A DNA stretch of 64,000 bases from the NCBI GenBank assembly GCA_002205125.1, contig NIOE01000006.1:372001-436000 (forward strand), in the 5' to 3' direction. Numbering within the stretch: the first letter of the stretch is position 1; each line of letters starts with the position of its first letter. Origin of the DNA: Roseateles noduli. GTDB taxonomy: Bacteria; Pseudomonadota; Gammaproteobacteria; Burkholderiales; Burkholderiaceae_C. Below the pieces are notes generated by a model. The model was not told the origin of the DNA. It made no database searches and worked only from the letters and a program-made list of their open reading frames with translations. Shown here in pieces: positions 52,073 to 60,204 of this stretch. Made by a program: the position numbers and the translations under genes.

Positions 52073-54685
52073 TTACTCGCTGATCGTCTTCGTCGAGAAG
52101 GCCGTGTCCTTGGCGATGTCGGCCTCGGAGAACGGCACCTTCTGCCACTGCCCGGCGCTGTAGGCGCGCGTGTAGTCGCTGTAGTGCGCCGAGGCCGGAT
52201 CGTCCGACTGCGAGAAGGTCAGGAAGGTGTAGGCCTCGACGTCACCGGCGGGGAAGCGCACCACCTGCAGGTAGCTGTTGGCACTGGTGGCGGTGTTGAG
52301 GTCGTAGCCGCCCTGGTCCAGCCGGCTGAGCGCGCAGGCGACGGTGTAGTAGCCCTGCGGCTGGCCGCAGCCGCCGAACAGCGGGATCTTGTCGGCGCCG
52401 CGCGTGGCGAAGAGCGTCTCGCCGCGCGTCGCGTTCATCGCGAAGCCGCTGGCCTGCACGCGCACGATGGCCGCGCCGAAAGCCTGCTGCAGCGTGGTCT
52501 TCACGGCGGGGTTCAGGTCGCGCGGCGTGTGCAGCGGATCGGCGCTGCTGAAGGGCACCGCGAACAGCGTGGCCTCCGGGATGCGCGACGCGCGCGTCCA
52601 GAACTCATCCCACAGGTGCGCGCCGCGTGACGCGAGCAGCGCCTTGCCGTCCCAGGCCTGCAGCACCGCGCAGGCCTCGGTGGGATCGACGGTGCGCGCC
52701 GGGCTGAAGGTCTCGCCGGTGGCGGGATCGCCGCTCACGGTGAGGGCCGTCGGCGGTGCGCAGAACATCGCGACCGCCTGGTCCCGGAAGAGCTCCGAGG
52801 TGAGCGTGCGGCTGTTGAGCACCGTCGCGCGCACGGTCTCGCTGGTGGCCTTGTTGCCGGCATAGCCGTCGGTGCCGGCCAGCCGCCCCTGCGCCAGCAG
52901 ATGCGCCAGCCGCGTGCGGAAGCTGATCGAGGCGGTCCCCGCCGGCCCGAGCACATCCGGGAAGCCGGTCAGCGGGGCCGCTGTGTTGGCGAGCCAGTAG
53001 CTGTCGTTGCTGTTGAGCACGTAGTCGTCGCGCAGCAGGCTGGGCATGCGGGCGGGGCCGAGCGCGCCGGGCTGCTTCGAATCGGGATCGCTCTGCCAGT
53101 CGCAGCTGCTCTTGGAGCCGTCGAGCACCGGCGTGCGTGGCAGCGCGGCGCTGAGCGCGGTGGTCAGCGGCGTGGCGCAGCTCGTGAGCTGCGAGGCGGA
53201 GACGTTGGGCATCGCGCCGATGTCGGCGTACCAGGCCTGACTGCTGCCGCGCGCGACGGCGACGGTGTTGACCCAGGGGATGGCGGACTCTTCGCGCTGG
53301 ATGGTCTGGAACTCCTCGAGCGTCTTGGCCTGGCTCCAGCGCATCCACACGCGGAACACGCGGAAGTTGTCGCCGTTGATGTCCCGGATCGCGAAGGCGG
53401 TGTTCGTGTTCCAGCCCAGCGCCGCGTTGAGCGGGGCGAGGTTGACGATCGGGCCGTACTGCGACTCGTAGAGCGTGCGCGAGACCGGCGCGACGCTGCC
53501 GTCGGCCTGCTTGACCTGCACGGTGATGGCGCGGGCGGTCATCTTCACGGCGGCGCCGTCGCGCTGGTAGCTGGTCGGGTCGCCGGGCGTCAGCGTGAGC
53601 TGGAACAGTCCGTAGCGGCGCGCGGCGGAGACGGTGTGGCTCCAGGCGACGTTGTCGTTGTAGCCGATGAGCACGATCGGCTGGGCGAGGAAGGAGGCGC
53701 CGGCGACGTTGAGCTCGCCGGGCACGGTCAGGTGCGCCTGGTAGAAGCGGTCGGGGCCGCGCCAGTACCAGTGCGGATTGCCGAACAGCAGCGGGCTGGC
53801 GTCGCCAGTGCCGGCGGTGCCGAAGCCGATCATGTTGCTGCCCACGCCGTCGTTGCCGCCGACCTGGAAGTCCGGCAGATGCGCGGTGGCGATGGTGAGC
53901 GGCTGAGCTGCCGCGCTGCGTGCGCGCCGCCCTGCGGGGGAGGCGTTGGACTTGCTGGCCGATGCAACGGTCGCGGCGGTCGCGGCGGCCGACGCGATTG
54001 TGGTTGAGACGGTCGAGGACTTCGAAGCCATCGTGGGCGTGGCGGACGCGGGCGCCGTCGCATTGGCGATCTGCGCGACGAAGTTGCTGTAGCCCGCCGC
54101 GAAGTGAGCGGCGTACATGCGGCGGAAGATGTCGGTGTCGGTGACGGGCACGACCCAGGCCTCGCCGCGGCAGGCCGTGTGGGCGGTGGCTTCGGCGCCG
54201 GCCTTGATCTCGCGGACGTAGCGGTTGTAGCCGGCGGCGAAGCCGGCGACCATCTGCTTGAGCTTGTCGGGCTGGGCGGCGATGAAGCGCTGCATCACCT
54301 CGTCGTTGAGGACGTGGCGGTGATAGAAGTCCGAGTCGATGTTCTTCGGCTGGCCGATGGTGCCCTGGAAGGGCACGACGGCGTCGGCGCCGAAGTGGCG
54401 GGCGCGTTCGCCGCGGAAGGTGAGCATCGCGTTGGCGATGGTGCACAGGTCGTCCTGCGCCTGCGCGTAGCCGTAGCCGTAACCGGCGCCGCCCCAGTCG
54501 GGGGCCTTGATGTGGGGCACGCCCATGGCGGTGCGGCGGATCTCGGCGCTGAACTTCGCGGCGGGCGTGCCGCCGTCGCCGTCATCGTCGCCGCCGCAGC
54601 CGGCGAGCAGCGCGGCCGATCCCACGGCCACGGCCACGGTCAATGCATACAGCGGGCTCCTGCCGCGTCGAACGGAAAGTCGCAT
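52073..54685 (-). CDS. Lipoprotein of the penicillin/AHL-acylase family
   Basis: 870 aa, starting at MRLSVRRGRSPLYALT. A lipobox ALLAGC gives a lipid-anchored N-terminus. It is an N-terminal-nucleophile hydrolase of the PvdQ/penicillin acylase family: GVPHIKAPDWGGAGYGYGYA and DDLCTIANAMLTFRGERARHFG describe the alpha chain start. The beta-chain nucleophile is S283 in GVGSNMIGFG. A Ser/Ala/Thr-rich stretch of about 40 residues precedes the cleavage site. Relatives split acyl-homoserine lactones, siderophore precursors or lipopeptides, so quorum quenching or side-chain removal is plausible. It depends on LspA (gene at 8946) for maturation. Confidence 0.9.
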   Translation of the reverse strand: MRLSVRRGRSPLYALTVAVAVGSAALLAGCGGDDDGDGGTPAAKFSAEIRRTAMGVPHIKAPDWGGAGYGYGYAQAQDDLCTIANAMLTFRGERARHFGADAVVPFQGTIGQPKNIDSDFYHRHVLNDEVMQRFIAAQPDKLKQMVAGFAAGYNRYVREIKAGAEATAHTACRGEAWVVPVTDTDIFRRMYAAHFAAGYSNFVAQIANATAPASATPTMASKSSTVSTTIASAAATAATVASASKSNASPAGRRARSAAAQPLTIATAHLPDFQVGGNDGVGSNMIGFGTAGTGDASPLLFGNPHWYWRGPDRFYQAHLTVPGELNVAGASFLAQPIVLIGYNDNVAWSHTVSAARRYGLFQLTLTPGDPTSYQRDGAAVKMTARAITVQVKQADGSVAPVSRTLYESQYGPIVNLAPLNAALGWNTNTAFAIRDINGDNFRVFRVWMRWSQAKTLEEFQTIQREESAIPWVNTVAVARGSSQAWYADIGAMPNVSASQLTSCATPLTTALSAALPRTPVLDGSKSSCDWQSDPDSKQPGALGPARMPSLLRDDYVLNSNDSYWLANTAAPLTGFPDVLGPAGTASISFRTRLAHLLAQGRLAGTDGYAGNKATSETVRATVLNSRTLTSELFRDQAVAMFCAPPTALTVSGDPATGETFSPARTVDPTEACAVLQAWDGKALLASRGAHLWDEFWTRASRIPEATLFAVPFSSADPLHTPRDLNPAVKTTLQQAFGAAIVRVQASGFAMNATRGETLFATRGADKIPLFGGCGQPQGYYTVACALSRLDQGGYDLNTATSANSYLQVVRFPAGDVEAYTFLTFSQSDDPASAHYSDYTRAYSAGQWQKVPFSEADIAKDTAFSTKTISE

Positions 54686-54780
54686 GTCTTGTCTCCCTGT
54701 GCTCTGCAGATCGGCACGCCGGGGCGGGCCGGTTCGGCTCAAGCATAGAGGCTTCGATGCCACGACCCGTATCGGTTTGC

Positions 54781-54891
54781 GCAGGGGGAGTCACTCACAC
54801 GAAGGTGTGTCCCCCATTTAATCGCCCTTCGAGGGGAATCGACTTTTGCGGATCCGGTCCGACACTTTCTGCATTCGGGTGGAACGCACCC
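54781..54891 (+). promoter_or_regulatory. Conserved leader of HEPN cassette 3
   Basis: The third copy of the 96-bp block. GGGGGA (54784-54789) and TCCCCC (54810-54815) pair, with an added perfect CACAC-GAAG-GTGTG inner stem (54796-54809). The TCGAC boxes are TCGACT at 54839-54844 and CCGACA at 54859-54864, again 20 bp apart. The last hairpin is GGGTG (54877-54881) with CACCC (54887-54891). It lies 95 bp from the divergent acylase start. Confidence 0.72.
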
Positions 54892-54919
54892 ATGAACGCA
54901 AGTGAAAGCGAGGACGGCG

Positions 54920-55486
54920 ATGGTGATGAATGTCCAGTTGGAGCAGGCGAGGAATCTGGTGAAGCGACTGCCGCCGGTCGTGGGGCGGCCTCAGGCGGAG
55001 TTTGACGAGATCGTGGCGTTGCTCGCGGAGCCTACGGCGCTGTTCGGCGATCCGTCGACGGCGTGCGACGGGAGCTGTTCGACTGCGGCTGAAGCTGTGA
55101 ACTGGTATGGGCTCGCCGAGGAGATGGACCAGGTGCTGCGGCATCACCGGTTGCGCTGGCCTCAAGTGATCCAGATGCTGCAGGTGGCGGCGCAGGTGCT
55201 GAAGGAGCACTCGCTGCAGCTGTGCAACTGTCCGCCTCGAATCAACTTTTCGCCGAAGGAGGCGGAGTTCGTGGCTGTGCGCTATGAACTGCGCGTTGAC
55301 GCGCCGTGGAAGGTGGGCTTCGAGCTGACGAGCGATTGCTCGTGGCGTCTCATCGACCTTGATCTGCACGAGATGGGCGTCAGGATCGCGTTCAAGGGGC
55401 GTTGGGACGGACCCGCCGATGAAGAGGTTGTCGGTCATGCGGCTCTGGAACCGGTCGATGACGATGAAGACGAGGAGTACGACTGA
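54920..55486 (+). CDS. Cassette 3 protein A, unrecognised family
   Basis: 188 aa. The start at 54920 (MVMNVQLEQARNLV) is chosen because it matches the start of the cassette 2 copy; an in-frame GTG at 54902 is possible. Landmarks: AEPTALFGDP, AVNWYGLAEEMDQ, MLQVAAQVLKEHSLQLC, YELRVDAPWKVGFEL, WRLIDLDLHEMG and IAFKGRW. The end is strongly acidic (VDDDEDEEYD). No known family comes to mind. The HEPN-like gene begins within its stop codon (TGATG), the tightest coupling of the three. Confidence 0.78.
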   Translation: MVMNVQLEQARNLVKRLPPVVGRPQAEFDEIVALLAEPTALFGDPSTACDGSCSTAAEAVNWYGLAEEMDQVLRHHRLRWPQVIQMLQVAAQVLKEHSLQLCNCPPRINFSPKEAEFVAVRYELRVDAPWKVGFELTSDCSWRLIDLDLHEMGVRIAFKGRWDGPADEEVVGHAALEPVDDDEDEEYD

Positions 55487-55896
55487 TGGCGACGTCAACG
55501 AAGGATCTTCTGGCACAGGCCGTGGGAGCACAGGGTCACAGCGCTGAGGCACGTCGACGCGCCACAATCAGTCGCGCGTACTACGCTGCGTATCACCGAT
55601 GTCGAGAGTGGGCACGATCGCTCCCGCGATCCCCGGCGTCCGGGGCCAAGGCGCACGGTGTACACGAGCGGCTGATCGATCGACTCGCCAACCCGCCGCC
55701 CTCATGCTCGCGAGAGAGGCGGCTGATTGCGCGCCAATTGGCCGCGCAATTGGCGGCATTGAAGGCTCGGCGCGTGACGGCGGACTACAAGCTGAGGCAC
55801 GCCATCTCCGAGGACGAGATGCGCATGCAACAGAGCGAAGCTGAGGAGCTCTTCGCATGCTGCGACGGTGCCCGCCGAGCGACAGGTGCGTCCTGA
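55486..55896 (+). CDS. Cassette 3 protein B, HEPN-like (UPF0332 style)
   Basis: 136 aa. RAYYAAYH gives R30 and H37, as in the other cassettes; HRCREW follows. HGVHERLIDRL and RRVTADYKL match the HEPN-like pattern, and EELFACCDGARR resembles the end of the cassette 2 copy. Translation starts at the ATG overlapping the TGA of protein A by one base. The small minus-strand gene at 55903-56052 converges 7 bp later, leaving almost no room for a terminator. Confidence 0.8.
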   Translation: MATSTKDLLAQAVGAQGHSAEARRRATISRAYYAAYHRCREWARSLPRSPASGAKAHGVHERLIDRLANPPPSCSRERRLIARQLAAQLAALKARRVTADYKLRHAISEDEMRMQQSEAEELFACCDGARRATGAS

Positions 55897-55902
55897 GTTC
55901 AT

Positions 55903-56052
55903 TCAATGCCGCTTGAAGTACTGCACCTCCCGCTCGTGTTTCTCGGCGGCTTCGCGGGTGTCGAAGGTGCCGAGGTTGCGGCGTTTCCCCGTCTTGGGAT
56001 CGGGGTTGCGGGAGTACAGGCGGTACTGCCCGCTGCTGAGCTTGCGGATCAT
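55903..56052 (-). CDS. Small conserved basic protein
   Basis: 49 aa, starting at MIRKLSSGQYRLYSRN; upstream in-frame codons are not conserved. I recognise the whole as a short protein common in Proteobacteria: KLSSGQYRLYSR, KTGKRRNLGTF, and AAEKHEREVQYFKRH at the end. The pattern resembles the N-terminal arm domain of phage integrases, a small strand-based DNA-binding fold, but it is a free-standing gene. Function is unknown. Confidence 0.85.
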   Translation of the reverse strand: MIRKLSSGQYRLYSRNPDPKTGKRRNLGTFDTREAAEKHEREVQYFKRH

Positions 56053-56152
56053 GGCGTGCTCCTGAGGCGCGATGGCCCTGACGGCCGTGAAAGCCGGACC
56101 CGCCAAGTCTTCGCCGTTCCCCGATCGGTGTCTGTAGGACGAGGAGCCGCCG

Positions 56153-57223
56153 CTATCGCGACGCCGACGACATCGCCCCGGCCGCGCGCCCCGGCAGCAG
56201 CGAGGCCCGCTTCTCGGCTTGCCGCACGTAGTCCTCGTAGGCGCGGGTCGCCTCGGCGCTGTCGCGGCTGCGCAGCATCGCCACCACCGAGCCCTGGCGC
56301 GTGAGGGACACGAAGTACTGCGAGCTCTCCGCGCTCCACACGAGGCGCGCCACCTCGTCGCCGAAGCGCGCGCGGCGCAGCGTCTCGACTTCGGCGCCGG
56401 CCACGCGCAGGTCCCCGCGCGAATTCACCGTCTCGCCTGTCGTCGCGGAGATCTCCCGCGCGGCCATGGGCGTCTCCGCCTTCGGGGCAGACGCGCGCGC
56501 AACGGCTTCCAGTTCAAGCGCCGGGTTCGTCCGTAGCGCCGGTGTCATGGGCGCAATCGTGGGCGCCATCGTGGACGCCATCGTGGGCTGAACTGTGGAT
56601 GAGATCGTGGACGTCGTGGCGGCCGCCGCAGGCGGGAAGACGGTCTGCGGCGGCGGTACGGCCGACGAAGGCGTCGCAGGAACCGCGCCGGCAGCCATGA
56701 CTAGCGGGATGCGCGCCGACGGTGCGGGCTCCACGGTCATCTGGCCCAGCAGCACCGGCCGTCCGACCTCGCCGAGGCCGGCCATGCGGCGGAAACTGTC
56801 GTAGCTGCGCCAGGCCTCGGCTTCGTCGGTGGCGGTGAGCGTGCGCCGCACCGTGCCCTGCTGCGTCACGGCGACGTAGTACTTCTTCGGGAGCGTCGTC
56901 CGCGCCCAGACCTGGATGGCGATGTCGCCTGTCTCCGCGTGCCGCGTCAGCGTCACCGTCCGGGCCGTCATGCGCTTGCGCAGGTCGGCGATGTCGAGGA
57001 GCTCGGACTTCGCGAGGTTGGATCCCGGCTCCGACCCGGCTGACCCGGCCGACCCGGACGAGGCGACTCTGGCGGCCTTCGTCCTGGCCGTCGCCGTCGC
57101 GTTCTCCTGCGTCGCGTGCGCCGACGACGCAGCCATCCCCGCCGCGATCAGCAGCGCAAGGACGGGGAGACCGCGACGGGCAAAGCCGCTGGCGGAGCCG
57201 GACGGGCGACGGGACGGGAACAT
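56153..57223 (-). CDS. Exported protein with duplicated unit, unknown function
   Basis: 356 aa, starting at MFPSRRPSGSASGF; signal peptide ends near SSAHATQ. Two similar segments are seen: KKYYVAVTQQGTVRRTLTATD with AWRSYDSFRRMA, and SQYFVSLTRQGSVVAMLRS with ATRAYEDYVRQAE. Between them is a long Pro/Thr/Ala/Met-rich linker (about residues 170-240). I know no family. The repeated unit of about 45 residues looks like a small alpha/beta module. It is divergent from the MEDS gene with 209 bp between. Confidence 0.75.
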   Translation of the reverse strand: MFPSRRPSGSASGFARRGLPVLALLIAAGMAASSAHATQENATATARTKAARVASSGSAGSAGSEPGSNLAKSELLDIADLRKRMTARTVTLTRHAETGDIAIQVWARTTLPKKYYVAVTQQGTVRRTLTATDEAEAWRSYDSFRRMAGLGEVGRPVLLGQMTVEPAPSARIPLVMAAGAVPATPSSAVPPPQTVFPPAAAATTSTISSTVQPTMASTMAPTIAPMTPALRTNPALELEAVARASAPKAETPMAAREISATTGETVNSRGDLRVAGAEVETLRRARFGDEVARLVWSAESSQYFVSLTRQGSVVAMLRSRDSAEATRAYEDYVRQAEKRASLLPGRAAGAMSSASR

Positions 57224-57432
57224 CGGAAAAGGGCAGGGAGACCGCGGAGCCGCGGGGATGTTACGACGGGCGCAAGGCCAGGCGTCGCCGCATTCAGGGG
57301 CTCCGACGCAATTGGACACAAGCCTCTGCCTCGAACGAGGGGTGACAGGCGCGCCGGCATGCGTCAGACGGGTCGCTGTCGCGCCGGGCCTACACTCCAG
57401 GGTGGGCCGTTGGGGTCCGACAAAGGACTTTC

Positions 57433-58116
57433 ATGTGCAACAGAACGTCCATCCTGCCGGCGCTGGAGAAGATGCAGCCGGGTGACCACTACTGCGGCAT
57501 CTTCCGCAGCGACGCGGATCAGCGTCGCATCACGGTGGATTTCGTGCGCCTGGGGCTGGAGCGGCGCGAGCAGATGCTCTATCTGGTCCACCTGCAGACC
57601 GCCGAGCGCCTGCGGGCGACCCTGCTGGAGGCGGACATCGACGTCGACGCGCTGATCGCCAGCGGCCAGCTGGTGGTCCAGGCGGCCAAGGACGTCTACC
57701 TGGTCGACGGCGTCTTCGATCCCCGCAAGATGATCGAGATCCTGGGTCACGAGACGACCCGCGCCATCGAGGCCGGCTACACGGCGCTGCGCGTCACCGG
57801 CGAGATGTCCTGGGCCCTGGAAGGGGACCCCGGCACCGAACGCCTGGTGGAATACGAGGCGCTGCTCAACGAGTTCTACGCCACCGGCGCGCCGACCTAC
57901 TCGATCTGCCAGTACGACCAGCGGCGCTTCGACGCGGAGCTGCTGCTGGACGTGCTGCACACCCACCCCCGCGTGCTGCTCGATACCGAGGGCATCGACA
58001 ACTCGACGATGTACTACGTGCCGCCGCAGGCTTTCCTCGCCGTGGACCGCAACGGCGGGATCCTGGAAACCCGTCTGGCCAACCTCACGGGCAGCGTGGC
58101 CGCACAGCCGGCGTGA
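57433..58116 (+). CDS. MEDS-domain sensory protein
   Basis: 227 aa. It matches the MEDS (methanogen/methylotroph DcmR sensory) domain: LPALEKMQPGDHYCGIFRSD at the N-terminus, VDFVRLGLERREQMLYLV, KMIEILGHETTRAIEAGYTA and LRVTGEMSWALEG. The Cys/His of DHYCGI may bind a small ligand. The protein ends after a short strand set with no output domain, so it likely works through the next gene, whose GTG start overlaps its stop. Together they form a sensor-kinase pair. Confidence 0.88.
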   Translation: MCNRTSILPALEKMQPGDHYCGIFRSDADQRRITVDFVRLGLERREQMLYLVHLQTAERLRATLLEADIDVDALIASGQLVVQAAKDVYLVDGVFDPRKMIEILGHETTRAIEAGYTALRVTGEMSWALEGDPGTERLVEYEALLNEFYATGAPTYSICQYDQRRFDAELLLDVLHTHPRVLLDTEGIDNSTMYYVPPQAFLAVDRNGGILETRLANLTGSVAAQPA

Positions 58117-60194
58117 CCCGCGGCGGCGCAGTGAACTTCGAGCTGACGTCCTTCGTCCAGGAACTGATGGCGCTGCGGCGCCCGCAGGACCTGCTGGAGC
58201 ACGCCCGCCGCGCCGCGGCCGAGGTGTCGGGGCGGGCGGTCTTCGCCTCGCATCTGCAGCCGGGACGCAGCTGGGAGCAGGCGACCCTCGCGCGGGCCGA
58301 TCACGGCGACGACCGGTCGCTGGTGCCCGTCCGCTCTGCGCTGCATGCGCTGCATCGCCGCCTGTCGATGGTCGGCGGCCCGGTGCAGATCGCGCGGGAG
58401 GGCGGGACCGCCTCGATCTTCCAGGCGCTGTTCCCGGGCGGGGAACGCGCCCTCGACGTGGTGCCGCTGCGCAACCGCGCCGGGCGTCTGACCGGCGCGC
58501 TCGTGGTCGGACTTCCTGGGCCCGAAGGCTGTCCAGGCGGCGACCCCGGAAGTGACCCTGGCGGCGCTCCCGGCACCGGCCTCGGCCTTGGCCTGACGGC
58601 AGACGCCGTCGCCACGCTGACGACGATCGCCGCGCTGGCGGGCTCCGCGCTGGAGACCGCCTGGCAGCACGCCGCGGCGCTGCGCGACCAGGAGCGCATG
58701 CAGCTCTTCTCCGAGACCACGGAGGAAAGCCTCTGGGATTGGCACGTGGCGCTGGACGACCTCTGGTGGGGCGGCCATGTCGACCGCCTGTTCGGCGGCA
58801 TGTCCCGGGCCGCCATGAAGTCCGATTGGCGGCGCACGCGCGTCCATCCGGACGATGCGGAGCGGGTCACGCGGGCCTTCGATGCCGCGCTGCGCGGCGA
58901 GGTGTCCGCCTGGAACGCCGAGTACCGGCTCCAGGACGTCGACGGCCGCGCCGTGCACGTGCGCGAGCACGTCTACTTCCTGCGCGAGGCCGACGGACGC
59001 GCCCATCGCGCCATCGGAACGGTGCGCGACATCACCGCGCTGAAGTCGCTGCTGCTGCGCGAGACGGCGGCGCGCGCCGACGCCGAGCGCGCCAGCGGCG
59101 TCAAGGACGAGTTCCTGGCGATGCTGGGCCACGAGCTGCGCAATCCGCTGGCGCCCATCGTATCGGTGCTGACGCTGCTGGAACGGCGCGCCGGAGCCCC
59201 GGACCGGCAGCTCGAGATCCTGCGCCGCCAGACCCAGCACCTGATCCGCCTGGTGGACGACCTGCTCGACGTCTCGCGCATCAGCAGCGGCAAGATCGAG
59301 CTGTCCCCGCGGCGCACGGACATCGGGTCGCTGGTGCACCGCGCGCTGGAGATGGTGCATCCCCTGATCGAGCAGCGGCGCCACCGGGTCGTGCTGGCAC
59401 TCGAGGACGGACTGGCGGTCGACGTCGATGCCGCGCGCATGACGCAGGTGCTCTCCAACCTGCTGGCGAACGCGGCGAAGTACACCGAGCCGGGCGGCCT
59501 CATCACCGTCGCCGCCCGGGCCGACGGCGACGAGGTCGTGACGACGGTCCAAGACAACGGCATCGGCATGTCCGCCGAGGCGCTCACGACCGCCTTCGAC
59601 CTGTTCACGCAGGGGCGGCAGGCGCTGGACCGCGCGCAGGGCGGGCTGGGCCTGGGGCTCAGCATCGTGCGCAACATCGTGAAGCTCCACGGCGGCACGG
59701 TGACGGCGCGCAGCGACGGCATCGGCCAGGGGTCGACGGTGGAAGTCCGGATGCCGGGCTCGGCGTGGTCGCCCGAGCCGCGGGCCGTCGCCGCCCCGGC
59801 GTCATCGCCCGCCGTCCCGTCGAGGGAACTGCTGGTGATCGACGACAACGAGGACGCCGCCAACCTGCTGGGACAGCTGCTGGTCGACCAGGGGCACGCG
59901 GTGAGGATCGCCCACCACCCCGCGGAGGCGCTGCGCCTCTTCGCGGAGCGGCCGCCGCAGGTCGCCTTCATCGACATCGGCCTGCCGACGATGGACGGCT
60001 ACGAACTCGCGCGCCGCCTGCGGGCGCAGACGCGCGGCGACCGCCCCCGGCTGGTCGCGCTGACCGGCTACGGCCTGGCGTCGGACCGGGCGAGGGCGCT
60101 CGCGGCGGGATTCGACGAGCACGTCGTGAAGCCCGTGTCGCCGGAGCGGCTGGAAGAGCTCATCGCCCAGCTGACGTCGCGGGTCGCGGGATAA
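58113..60194 (+). CDS. Hybrid histidine kinase with GAF-like, PAS and receiver domains
   Basis: 693 aa from GTG at 58113, overlapping the MEDS stop (GTGA). Residues 10-190 look GAF-like (ALVVGLPGPEG), PAS follows (ESLWDWHVALDDLWWGGHV), then HisKA with H340 in AMLGHELRNPLAPI, a HATPase (LLANAAKYTEPG, DNGIGMSAEAL, GGLGLGLSIV) and a C-terminal receiver with ELLVIDDNEDAANL and the acceptor in VAFIDIGLPTMDGYEL. No membrane helix: a cytosolic kinase. Translational coupling to the MEDS protein makes that its likely input. Confidence 0.92.
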   Translation: MTRGGAVNFELTSFVQELMALRRPQDLLEHARRAAAEVSGRAVFASHLQPGRSWEQATLARADHGDDRSLVPVRSALHALHRRLSMVGGPVQIAREGGTASIFQALFPGGERALDVVPLRNRAGRLTGALVVGLPGPEGCPGGDPGSDPGGAPGTGLGLGLTADAVATLTTIAALAGSALETAWQHAAALRDQERMQLFSETTEESLWDWHVALDDLWWGGHVDRLFGGMSRAAMKSDWRRTRVHPDDAERVTRAFDAALRGEVSAWNAEYRLQDVDGRAVHVREHVYFLREADGRAHRAIGTVRDITALKSLLLRETAARADAERASGVKDEFLAMLGHELRNPLAPIVSVLTLLERRAGAPDRQLEILRRQTQHLIRLVDDLLDVSRISSGKIELSPRRTDIGSLVHRALEMVHPLIEQRRHRVVLALEDGLAVDVDAARMTQVLSNLLANAAKYTEPGGLITVAARADGDEVVTTVQDNGIGMSAEALTTAFDLFTQGRQALDRAQGGLGLGLSIVRNIVKLHGGTVTARSDGIGQGSTVEVRMPGSAWSPEPRAVAAPASSPAVPSRELLVIDDNEDAANLLGQLLVDQGHAVRIAHHPAEALRLFAERPPQVAFIDIGLPTMDGYELARRLRAQTRGDRPRLVALTGYGLASDRARALAAGFDEHVVKPVSPERLEELIAQLTSRVAG

Positions 60195-60204
60195 TCCGTC
60201 CCCT

